Assembly (NCBI GenBank): GCA_003864495.1
Contig: ML133493.1
Location: 1,681,820 to 1,745,819, forward strand
DNA: 64,000 bases
From: Nemopilema nomurai
Taxonomy: Eukaryota; Cnidaria; Scyphozoa; Rhizostomeae; Rhizostomatidae
Reading direction: 5' to 3'
Part shown: piece after piece, positions 1-13,100 of the stretch
Numbering within the stretch: the stretch's first letter is position 1
Layout of the letters: each line of letters begins with the position of its first letter
The notes under the pieces: model-generated
What the model was told of the DNA's origin: nothing
The model's database searches: none
What the model saw: the letters and a program-made list of their open reading frames with translations, nothing else
Made by a program: the position numbers and the translations under genes

Positions 1-1163
1 TGAAATGATGATGTAATGAGGATGGCAAAGTCTAGGCTGGTGAGCGAGAAAAGATGTGTCAGCATGACATGGTGTGACAATGGAAAGTAGACAAAGGAGT
101 CACTACACTTTCGCCTAACAAAATTTTTGCCATTTTTCTTGAGTTTCTAGAAAGGAAAGCATATTTTTGCAGCTCTGATCATGATCATTTCATCAAAAAC
201 CTATTTCAATAGCCCGCCGAATTCATGCCCACTTTGATCTATGTAAACTTGTCGGCACAATGGGGATCAAAAGGTGTTCTCCACCAATGATGTCCACTTG
301 GCTTTCAAAGATGAACTCGGGCACTGCTCGAAAGCAGACTTCACTTTCCATTTGTTGCTAGTCGGAGACCAAAGTTGACTGTATGAAAAACCACGCGACA
401 ATTAATAATTAATAAGCTTCCTTTATCACCCAAAAGCCTGTCTTGATTTAACCCATTCAAAAGAAGCGCGGATTCCAATAACCGATTAAAGAAATTTCGG
501 GCAAATAAAGCGGAAACATCAAATGCTGAAAAGCCAAAAATTAGCAGCAAGTCACAAAAAGCTAATTAGAAATGCAAGAAAAAACAGATCTCGAGAAAAA
601 TGCACATTTTTCCTTAAATGGTCTGTTGCCTTCTCAAGGAAACAACATATACATAAAATAAAATCCACAGAGGCTGCTTCCCAAACAATCCGTATTCTTA
701 AGGCTTTCTGGATAATAATTATTTATTTAGGTATAATAATCAATGACAAATAATTCTGGATGGTGAAATTAATTGAAGTGTGCGAGGTTGTATTAAGTGT
801 TAAACCTGTAATAAATTTTCTGAGATTCGTTATAAATGCCGGTCAAAGATACTCGATACACACGGAACACCAACTAACGTGCTTCTGCGACTTTCACCTA
901 TCTTCTCACCCTTCAATTTATCCGATCGAATCACCAGAAAAACCTTTCCACCTACGACTCAGTAGCTCATTAGATCCCACCTTGTTTCAGGAGAAGGCGA
1001 GGGGGCGATAGTATGTAGATGTGGATTGCGCATTAGAAGCGCATAATAACATAGCACAAGACAAAGCTAGCTGAAGGATACTGAATAAGAAGTACGAGGA
1101 AAACATTTGGCAGTCAAAAAGCAATACATCGAATACATACTCCCTTTAGAAGCCTTTGTATAC
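1..1163. other. Intron of POLR3B (no further exon seen)
   Basis: POLR3B runs leftward out of the window. The last exon found ends at 1164 with a GTATAC donor. The next conserved segments of the subunit, including the loop that reads GDKFSSRHGQKG in animals, are not visible on either strand of this stretch. It is therefore read as part of an intron longer than 1.1 kb. Open frames here show no recognisable domain. Confidence 0.5.
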
Positions 1164-4100
1164 TGATTTGTGACTGTGGGCATTGATTTGTTAACCAAAA
1201 TCTGGCGATTTTCAACACATTCCCCTGCAAGAGAACGATGGATGGATTTTGTACATCCCCTGCTCTTAAAGAGACACAGCGGTGGAACAAGCAACATAAA
1301 AGAGTAACAAACATGGAGGTTGCTTTGAATAAACATTCTTACATGACACCAAACGACAGTGGGATGATGAAACTTTTTTATATTTTGGATTTCTATGATA
1401 TTCACTGAAACGTGGATTGCTCGCGGCGAATTAAGGGAGGGAGCTCCTATGCCTAGTGACCGGACGAGCTTGTGTGCTTCACGAGAGGTTGAGGTCATAA
1501 AAGCTCTGGTTGATATCAATTGATACTTTAGCTAATAAAACAAGGGCCAAACTGGCACTTAAACAATCTAGAAGTCGTTTGAGTTTGTTTCTTGAACTAC
1601 TGACTGAAAAGTATGAATGAAAACTCCATAGACAATAGGGAAACTTGGAATGGGTAACGAAAGCCAATACTAATTAGTCACAAAACGCCAAGAAAGCACT
1701 TTTTTGATAGAAGTGGCATGTTAGGTGCAAGTTCCTCTGCATACCTGGAGAGACTATTCCGTCAGAGTCAAGAGCCTTATGTTTGAATATGATGTCCCCT
1801 GTTTCTGAGTCCCGAGCCGGCCCTGGCAATGAAAGGAAAAGTGAAATGAAAAATTCTGCTAACGGGTAGCGTTAAATAAAAATAATAGTTAACAGAAAAT
1901 GATGACTTACCCATGACTCTGTCAAATGTCTAAAAACAGAAGGAAAACAACTTTATAGTTAGGGAAATTTTGAATAACCAAATACAGGCCAGAAAGAAAG
2001 GCCACGACAAATGGTTACGAATGCAAAAAACCTTACTGCTTCTTACTAAATGCTGTTTTCTTAGTCGTTGAATAAATTTCTATATAAAATATCCATACTT
2101 AAGTTAAAGGTACAATGAGCAAACTGGGCGGTGGGTTATTAACTGAAGCTAGTGGTCCTGTATTCTGAAGCTTAAAAGTAAGGTGCAAAACTTTAATCAT
2201 ACTAAATCACAGCCATATCATTTCAGAAAGAATTTGTTATGACTTTGATGAACAGGATGCTTTAAGCTCTTTTTTATTTCAGGCTAAATTGTCTTTTGAA
2301 ATTGCTGATAACTACCACAAATCTAATGACAAATACCCAATGACAAGACTAAACACAGTTGATTTTCGGTCATTTTATTTTGGTTATTCTCAAGTTATTT
2401 TCGCATCAAACATCTACATAAATGACTGTAAATACATTCAATGTATTTCGATCATCGATGTGAGTATACCTAATAATAAATAGTTAAGGGAAAAAATAAA
2501 AATAAATTGTATAACGAGAACATCATGTTTCTAAAAAGCATGAGAGGACTGCAGTTGTAAAAGCAAGTGAACACGCCTATCGTAGGCGAAGTAAGAATTT
2601 GGGTTTAGAGACCTACTCCGTGTGCTGATTTAGCAGAAAGACTAACATGTTCACCCGCTCTGAAGTCAATATTAGCATAGATTTAGCTTAGAAAAAAACA
2701 AAAAAAATTCAGCCTAAAAAGTCAGCTCTGATCTAAACATTTGACTAGTTTAATGTTTTGTTGTTCTAAATAAAATCAAAGGTGGTTTGTTTCTTTGTAA
2801 ATTAGACGATTCTAAAACGAAAAGCTCCAATAATGGATTAAAGATGTTAGGCAAAAGTCCTTCATACGTCAACTGAATAGATTCTTTAATGAATACCTGA
2901 TTGGCATAGCGCTTCAGCGTTGACTTGGCATTTCTATATACAAGGCACCTGCCAAATCCTTTGGAAATAATTGTAAGGAAAAAATTGAATACGTTTTGAT
3001 TTCCCGCACTCCTGTTCACAGGGGGAAATGGTAATTAGAACTGGTTGAGCATTGGAAGAAAACTTTTATTAAAGAGAAATTAGTTGTCCGTTAAAAATAG
3101 GACTCAATATAAAAATAAATTAATCCCGCAAGAATAAAAAAATTATCTGTGCAAAAAGGGAAAGTTAATGTTTTCTAAATTGTTAATCTTCTGCAATGTT
3201 TAACTGTGAAGTTGGCTCACCTCTGTCGACCGAAGCTTTATTCAAAATCAAGGCATCCTGTTGAAAATTGAAGAGCAAGTTCATCAAAAGTAAAGTCCTT
3301 ATACACGTTAACTGCACACGAAAAGATCAGAGAATAAACCGCCCAAGTTGACCAAACTTTCGATTTTCATTTGGTGGGAAGAACTTCCAGGCAGGCGAGA
3401 GGAGTTGTAGTTGGGGTAGGGGTGGTGTTGGTGGGTGATTGTTGGGGTTTGTTCGCTCCTCATTGTTCTGAAAGTGTCCAACTGAGCTCATGATAATCAT
3501 CAGTTAATGATAAATAATGAAACAGTTTTTAGCATCAACTAATATTAAGAGAGAAAGCATAGTTGCATGAAAACGAGACCTACCTCGATATCATACCCGC
3601 TGTAACTCATAACGGCCACTGTAGCATTATGTCCTTTGTTTAGAGAGAAAAGTGAAATAAAGAAAAGTGTCATTTTCAATTTCATTCGCTTAAAGTCAAA
3701 GAGAGAATCTAGACAAACTTTATGTTGAAATTCCAGCTCTAATAAGATGTATATTATAGAGCAATGGAGTAAAGATAATAGGAAGGAGAAAGAAGGAGTA
3801 CCTGCAGGTAGTTTGTTGAAGTTGATGATGTCCAGGGTCTGGAAGGAAATAGAAGTGTTTATGTAAGAGTGACCAACTTAAGTGACAAGAATTAATGGTC
3901 GTAAAATCTGCTTGCAGCAAAGCCCGTAAACCAGCTAAACGAAGGAAATCGGATTCATTTTGTAAGGGCCAAAGAAGGTTTATCAACTAGTATAAAATAG
4001 CTCGAGCATTATATGCTTACCCTTGACTTGACCAGAGGCGCATGTGGGTAGGCCAACAGGTACATTAATGTGTCGATTCGGTTTCTTTGGTTGTATCCAA

Positions 4101-7100
4101 TGGAGCCTAGAGAAGAGGTCAGAACAGTTGAAGAAAATCTTATTCGTCCTTAACCACTCCAGGCCAGTAGCTTTTACGAGGTGAATGCCATCATCTAATT
4201 ACGTAAGAATTATCCTTTTCAAAAGAATCCGTCTTCAAAAAAACATCTGCATTAGAGCAGAAGATTAATATAATTCGAAAAAGGCGCACCCATGGCTTGT
4301 TTGCCCATGGCACACTGGTAGGTGTTTCTAGGAGACTGGTTGTGATGGGGGAATGGGACCAAGCCAACACATACGCCCAGCAGGGTGAAGGGTTCGATCT
4401 CCAGGTGGGTTGTTGCCCTGTAGAATGAACAAAAAGGCAAAATAACTATAAAAAACCATTGATAATGCTGGCGACAATAAGAAAAGGCCTTGTACAGACT
4501 TATCAGCATTATTTTAATATTACTGGAAAACATTCGCCTAAAAACGTACCAACATTCCAACCTCAACATCAATCATGTCACCATCTTGAAGGTATGCTTA
4601 TCAGTTCTAGGCGAAATTGAGACGGCAACCTTCAACAATCAGAGTAGGTTTACTCACTTTGTTATATAATTTTCATACAGTGCAATGTCAGCGTCATTTT
4701 CTTCGTTAACATCCAAGTACTCAACCAATCCTTGATGCAAGAAATCTTGAAAGCTCCTGCAGAAGCCGAGGAACAAAGTAATTGAAATAATAACAAAGTA
4801 ATTTCGGGAATTGAAATTGTACCTCTGAAAAGGTGAACGGAGAATAGTGACATAATATTTGTGCTGGAGTTGAGATTCAAACAAACCAAGGTAATTGTTT
4901 GATTAAGGATTAGCAACAGACGGACCATCAGGGTGAGGCCAACAGCAAGACAACTAGTTTCGGACCATACCGTACTCCTCGGATCAGCTCATCAATATGG
5001 TCTTGGGTGACAAGAGGCACACCCTTTTTGACGATTATATAGGGTCTGTGAAATGAAAAAAAAAACAATCGGCAATGTGATTAGCCCAAGCCAGTCAAAA
5101 TCGAAATGAAGCTGCGAGTTCAAAAAAGCTGGAACACATAGTAACAGTAAAATATAAATAACGCAGTTGAAGAAATGATAAGTGGCTGGCTGCTATTTTA
5201 AAAAACAATACCTGCACATCCTTCCACCATCAGAAGCGATGTAGACACATCTACAAAGAAGAAGTCATAAAACTTTTAATTCTTGCCATAAAAAGATGAA
5301 AAAACGTTGAAAGGAAAAACATTGGTTTAAGAATCCCACAAGCGGCAGCATTTAAACTAAGAGCCATTCAAGTAAACCACTTCATAAGCAGAAACACAAA
5401 TTAGTAGCAAAAAGGAAATCACGTGTTCAATGGACAAAAACATGTTCATGAATTCTATTGCTTACGACAACGAGGCTACGGTGTCATTGGGAGGCTCTTC
5501 CTTCAGGTTCTAATTTCAAAAACATGGACTTGCCAATGGGGGGGGGGGGGGGGGGTGATGGATTAGCATAACGTTACAACGTAATCAAGGCAACTAAAAA
5601 GGGGTATTGCTGACCTTTGTGACCCATTTGCATAGATGGAAACAAATTCATTAATGTACCCAGCTGGAATAAAACAGGAAAAGTGGACTCCAAATCCAAG
5701 AAAAATCACTAAAAACTTGGCTTTATGTCTGTCAATGTTTATGACAAACATGGCGTTCAAAACCACTACAGCAAATGCGCAGGTATTCCTAACGACAAAA
5801 GACATTTGTGATCACGACCTTCGACAATCCCTGCATTGATTGATACTGCTTGAGATTTAAATCGAGATGAAAGCAAAAATCAACACAAACATTGAGCCAT
5901 GTGGACTCTGGGCTTCGAACGTTCTCTATCAGATCTTTCTATCATTAATAACACAAAGTCGCATCAGCATAACAACAATATGGAATCAGAACTTGACACT
6001 TAAATCTATTAACTTCTTCTCTTAAATTTTATTATCCATGTTTTCCACTAAATGTGCTCCAGATAGAACTGAGCAAAAAATGGAAATAAATGAATTTCCT
6101 GCTAGAAATCTTCATCTCATAAAACAGCACGATCACTGGCCGTGAAAGTATAAACTGAAGACACACCTCTGCGCATAAGCTTGAAAGTAATCAACAATCT
6201 AGTATGGTTACGAATAATTCCGAGTAGATTTCCTGCGAAGGTAAAAAAGCCATGTAAATACACAGGGATCCGGTCAGAGTCTTAAGCCATACGTACTTAC
6301 ATGCACTTAAATACTTCAGTGAGAATCTTATATAAGAACCATTGACTTTTGTTATCAGGCAGCCACTTTTATTTGAAATCTCTCTTCAAGAATAAATTTA
6401 GAGAATTGTATAACAGTTGTATAATATTATACAAAATTGTATAATAGTATAGTTTGGATTAATACGGCCTATCAAGAATATACAAATTAGTACAAACGTG
6501 GATTATTAAAATAGATTAGTACAACTGCTAGATCAACTTGTACAAATTTTACCATTCAAAAATACTTGATAGACGTATGGGGAACTGAGCTCCTCTCCAG
6601 AAAGCAAGTTGATATCCTACAAAAAGAAAATACAAAAGGTTGGAATAGCGAAACCAGTTCTTGCATACTTAATGTAATTTTTCGTCCTCCTCGGACTTTG
6701 TAAACGTCAGAATATGTCCAAAAGCTGACAAAGGAAATAGCCAGTTGCGTATCGAAAACACTAGAAGGTGGAAAGAAAAGCGTATGATTTGCTGTAAATG
6801 ACCAATCACCGGCATAAGGTCACCTATAAATTTTAGAAATGCGAAAGGGCAAAGACGAACTCTTTCTGCCAACAAGGAGATGATAGGTAAGGGACGGTTT
6901 GGAAACCACGAAGTCTCTAGCTGGAAACCACGAACGAAGCTACCTTTTGAAACAAATAAAGTTGTGACTAACAGTGTAAATAAGTGGAAAATAAGCTGGA
7001 GTGGAACTTAATGCAAATGTGTTGAATACCAACATCAATTTAGTGAAAACTTAAAAAAGCCTTGAGTATTTATGACAGAGAAACCCCGTGCATTGATGGG

Positions 7101-10100
7101 CAGTAGCAAAACTGGTTTTCCAAGCAATAGGTAAAAAACGCACGTTCACACGACTTTTGCTTAACCTAGTCCGTAGGCGTAAAAAGCATAGCGCTTACCT
7201 CGACCCCTAAATTGAAAACGAGTCTTTTTATGGGATCTTCGTCTTGATCCGTGCACACGTGAGTCATCAGTGCCAAATTTTTTACCAGCCCGCACCCTTC
7301 TCCTTCGGGGGTGTCGGAGGGACAAAGCAAGCCCCATTGAGAGGGTTGCAGTGATCTGGGTCCGCTCACTTTTCGCGTTTTTTCAAACTGCATCAGGCAA
7401 AAATTAACATAACTAAGAGGGTAGAACTTACAAATAAATTCATACACAAAATACATAAATGAATTAAGTTGCTCGTTCAGAGAAAGGTAACTGGGCGCAT
7501 CAAACAGGAAAATAAAGTCTATTAAAACTTGACAAAGCCTGCAAGTGGAATTCCTTTCCCTGATATTATTATAGCCATTTACACTATGACCAAAACTCTT
7601 AGCCCCTCATTTCAAGACACTGCGCTGTACAAACAGAAAATAATTCTGTGAACCAAGGAGATATGCTTTGGCTTGCGTCCAAATTCGTAGAGCAGACAGG
7701 AACAATACCTGACTCGTGACGCGTGTCATCATTCCCAAAGCTGAGATGTACGACAACCTTGACAAGACCTGCAATCAAAACATTCACAAAAACCACATTT
7801 AATACATACAATCAAAACATTCAATCTAAACACTTTAATACAAGTAATATTATTGCATAAATGTCTAGCACACGGGTGGGAAATCTATTGCGAGCCCCTG
7901 GAACACGTATGCGAACAAATATCTAAAAATCAGACGGGGCTCTCGTTGCACATATAGCTGTCAAACATGTTCGGGTTATAATCGTAGTTAAAAATATAAT
8001 GTCAACATGGCTCATGTCATGCAAAGGGAAAGAGATAACGCTTTGCTGCTGTAACTAGTTTTTTTAAAGAGGTCTTACCTGAGTGACACCAACTCTGTGC
8101 ATATTGAATCTTTTAATTATCCAATTACCCTAAATATATATAATAAATAATATACAATAATATACAATGTAGAGTATTTAATACAACATATAATTTACAT
8201 CGTTACAGCGGAGCATCGCTGACCGGAACGAATCTAGACAGGTAATTGAAAGTGAAAAAGGTGATGAATGCTGATTACATAAAATCATGCTAGCATATTA
8301 TAAACAAGATGACAAACCAAATGACAAACCCGATTCTAAAAATATGGGAAGAGCAAACAAATGGCTGTGGCTAAAATTTTCAGAATCAGAAATTCGGAAT
8401 TTCAAAAAGTCCAGAAACTGCAGTCTTGAAGTCTGAAAGTTGAAGACTCGTACTCATTCCTTTCTCAGCAACTCTGCTGCAGAATGCTAAAAATTGGTCT
8501 AGCTTGTAAAGAAATACAGGATACCGACGGCGGAATTAACTTTGGCAATCACAGCAACATAAACATCGACATCACGTCAATATAGATTGGTTGACAAACT
8601 AACATTCAAGTAGCACTAAGGCCACAATTCTAGAGGTGCTGGATGTCAACATTAACACAAACATAAACATACATATCATGTATATCATATAAATAATATA
8701 TATCACCATAGATCAGTAATAAACATGTATCATATGACTCCCCTGCGGAGGCGTGAACATCTCTTACCGAAGAAATGGCGGCGGTTAATCCATTTGTTAT
8801 TAGATCCTGCCTCATGTGTTTCACAATGTCGAACTAAAACAAAAAAGGAACTGAAGCTTGAGACTACTACTTGAGGCCGGCTACCCACGTGGTGCATAAA
8901 CAGCTTGGAATCAAAACATACCTCCGAACTAAACACCCTGCCAAACTTACTTGGAACACTCAAACGGGTTTCGGCTTTTTTCACAGTTTCCAATAAGTTT
9001 CTCGATTCAGCCCCCTTCCCTCAAAACAATGTTTGAAAAAAACTTTGGTAACGCCATAGCCTTCGTGAGTACTTTTTATGAAAATTAAACTACGAAATCT
9101 CTCCGGATAAAGGAAAGTTTCTGCTACTGAAAAAATTGCACCCGGTGCTTTTGGTGACCATTGCAGCAACGGTTTGGCTAAAGTGACGTCATGACAATTG
9201 CATCTTAGGATGGCGAAAGACAAGCACAGTCACGAGCTCTTCAAAGCATTTGGGATTCTACAGCAACAGCAACTCAATTTAGCCACATGACACCCAGACT
9301 GAAATTATCTGACTTGAATTCCATATTTATTATCTTGACATCTTTGCAGAACATCAGCAAAAGAGAAGCAGCAAATCAAAGTTTCTGATTGACGAAAGAG
9401 ACAAAAATATTCGATTCAAGGTCAGTCATAAAACAGAGCTTTTAAAAAACATACTTGAGCGGCTCTTGGCTTGGGAATGGTCAGGTCAGCTATTCTCTTC
9501 AACTAGAGTAAAATGAAATATTGAGTGCAAGGTAATGCTGCATATTTTCGTAGCAAATTTACGTTATAAGCGAAGCAAAGCAAAGTACTAAGCGAACTTG
9601 ATTGAATTTTTAGTTATTTTGCGAAAAGGTCATTCTGGAAAATTGCATTGTAAACATAGTCAAGGGGACAACAAAGAAATTTTTCATTGTAACTGACTTG
9701 CTATCTCATCTTATCGTAGAATGATTGACTATGAAAATGGACGAATTCCTGACATAATAGATAAAAAATAATAGCAGAATGGCAGAATAATAGATAAATG
9801 ACCTCGTTATTAAATCTTTTGAATAAATCTTCGAAGAGAAGCGATACCATCTGAAAAAGAGAAAAGAAATGAAAAGTAAGCAAGATAAAAAAGTTCAAAC
9901 GTTCAAAGGTTGGAGGTAGAGATTGACGTCATATCAACAACTTCTTCACCTGGCCAGCTAGTTCCAGTCTCTTGTTGCCATAGTAATCGCGATCATCAGC
10001 TTTAATCTGCAAGGCAAGGCGAATGTTTTATAAAGTAAGAGCTGCGTACCATAAACCAAATATTATGTGATTGGCGTCACGTTTCGGAATCTAAACTTTA

Positions 10101-13100
10101 GCCACTTCGAACGATGATTTGCAAATCCTACGTGAGAAATGAACCTACGAGCTTTTTTGTTGCCAGGATGATCCTGCGAACCATGATGGCAAGATATGCT
10201 GCTTTGGCACGGAAATTATATCCCGATGTCTGCAAAAGAGAGAGTTTAATCAATTCGGCAGAAATTCTCTCATATTTTGCGCATTTACCAAAAAATAGAC
10301 AGCCTTAGAAAGTCGACATGCGTGCCACAAGACTCTAAGCTCCCAAGGCAAGGAATCCAAGCCTTATTAAAATTGGCAGTGGAAGAAAGTAAAAAGAGAT
10401 GGACTCAAACTCAGGGAATGTTGCTGACAAAAAGGAACACTTTCAAATTCATTGTCAAATTTCTCTTTTGCGGGCCAATAATCGTTAACAAACAATTCTG
10501 GTTCCATTCTGGTTCCTTCAGCTGCTTTCCGTGCTTCCACATTCAGTTCGGCTTTGTTACATTCGATTTTCCACCGTTCTTTCTGCTACAGTTCTACCAT
10601 ATTCGCTGTTTCACCCGACTCAGCTCACTTCTGATCTATCTCGTTTACATCCTTCTTCTGACTCGGCTAGTTCCACTCATTCGACTTAATTCTGTTCCAT
10701 TCCACTCAGCTCTGTTCCAATCAACTCAGTTCTTCTGTTTCGATTGCTCGGAAAATTCCTTTCCATATATTCAATTCCCTGCTGAGATTGGCTTTACAAC
10801 GACAAAGAGAACACCGAAGATACCGATTACAGCAGGAAGTTTGAACTTGCTGTCAGTGACATCCGACAAAAAGAAACACCGGTGCATCAAAAGACATAAA
10901 GGGTACCAGATATTTTGAATAACTTACAGGGACATGAGCAAGAATGGTTCTTTTAAGCAATTCACGAGCATCTTCGAATTTCGTTCGGGTCTTGCCCCAA
11001 ACGGTCTTTTGCTTCACTTTGCTTCCTAAGTAATGCAGCGCCTACGAAAGTTGAAAGTGATGACATCAAGCAGCCGGCGATGCATACGTCCACTAAAATC
11101 TGACAAAATGCGTTTCACAGCAGTGTACATCTGGTCCACTGAGGTCACAAAAACGTCAATAACCAATCAATTAACAATATCTCAAGAAAGACGAGCAGAA
11201 GGTGGAATGGTTACCTGATTTCTCGTGTAAACCTGTAGATTATTGCATTCTTCCAGAGAAGATGCAAACGCGTTCATAACGTCTTCCTCAGTACCCACCA
11301 TCTGTACGATTTCTTGGTCGGACTCGATCCCCATCGCTTTGAAGATGACAATGATGTTGACATCCTTTACAAAATGGAGAATTGCATTAATTAACAGGCC
11401 GCTGACTAACTAAACACGATGATTACAAATAATGCATTACTGCCAGAGACTGAGAGGATTTCAAATGAAACCAACCTCGGTGAATGTGTTGTGCTTCATA
11501 AAAAACTTTCCATGCTTTTGAATAATTGCAGTACGACTTTTGACTTCATGTGTTGAGCTGCAAAAAAGGCTTGCTTGAAGAACTCTTTGCATTCATAAAT
11601 TCGCCAAATGATAACAGAATTTGACATGCAAAATAGTAGAAACAATATTGGCACAGCTTTGTTATTGTCTTTCTTCGAGTTTATTTCTTTCTTCTTTCTT
11701 TCTTTCTTTCCATCTTGGTCGAACGAAATTAACAGACATCACAATAAGAGAAAACTTACATAAAAACACAGAAAATAAATGCTCGTAGTACAGATAGGGC
11801 CTACATATTACGGCTGAAAAGCCCCTGAGCGACATTACTTTTGCAAACAGCAGGGAAAACATAGATGAAACTCGTGCTGTAATAACAAACTGTGACAAGC
11901 GAAACTCAGCTGGGGTGCATAGAAGAGTTGGCATAATCTTTACAAACATATCGGCAGGCGAGGGCTTCCTTCAGTGTCGCGTAATCGTTACAACGATCGG
12001 TTAAACGAGTGGGTTTTCTGCATAGCAAATTAAACCTATTCAGTTTCCATGCAGGAGATGACGTAAATTGTTTTTCTTCTCTTTGAGTCCTTCGTCATGT
12101 AAATTACGGAATTCTTCAAGATTCTGTACTGACCTTGTTACAGAGCAACCAATGATACCCTTGGAGTCAGGCTCAACAATCATGCGATTCTTTGACAGTT
12201 GCTCCTGAATTAGGATAACTTTCTCTGAACCTCTGACGATAAAGTAGCCACCTACAAAAACAAAAGCACGGAATGAGAATTCCACCTTACATGGAATGAG
12301 ATTCGTAGAAGCTAGTTGCCTAAATTGCTTCTAGAAATTTTTGATTAAATCTTTTGCCTGCAAAAAACATGCAACCAAATTTGTCTAATTCAGCCATCAT
12401 ATGTTCTTTTTGAGCCTATTCGACGCATAGACATACACAGATTAATCATAACGTCTTCCACTTAATGAATTCAAACTTACATATACAATCTTTGGTAAAA
12501 CAGACAAGCAAACAGACATACCTGGATCCATGGGACACTCATTCAGCCTCGCTAACTCAGCCTCGCTTTTGCCAGCAAGAACACAGTTCGAGCTTCGCAA
12601 CATAATAGGCATTCTATAAATGATTGAAATTGAAAATTCAAGAAGACGATTGAAAAAGGCGATTATTCATTCGTTTATTTATTGAAACTCATTCCTAGTC
12701 ATTCCTAGGTTGTGTTCGATTGGGCTCTCTAAACCACTGACTCACTTTAAGCCTAATGATGCAAACTAAACCGAGAAAGACTGCTTGGCAAATTAAACCC
12801 CAAACCAGAGCGCTAATGATGTCTTAGCAGATCATTGCTTGATAAATAAAAGGAAGACTCGACCGAGCGAATGGATGAATGAAAATGAATGAATGAATAA
12901 ATGAATTTTTGAATGAATGAATGGAATCAATGAACGAAATAACGAGAAAATAAACGTATGAAAATATGGATGATTTATGGCTTATGCAAAATTGACCTGC
13001 GAATGAATACATTGCAATACAGAAAGAGAACTTTCGTAATTTAAAAAAATATCTCAACTTAGATTTCAACACTTGTTCGTTACCTACCTGCCAATCGGGA

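Noticed and set aside
10277..10918. 213-codon open frame on the plus strand
   Set aside because: It lies over POLR3B introns and the C/T-rich minisatellite, which explains its F/L/S-rich composition; not protein-like.
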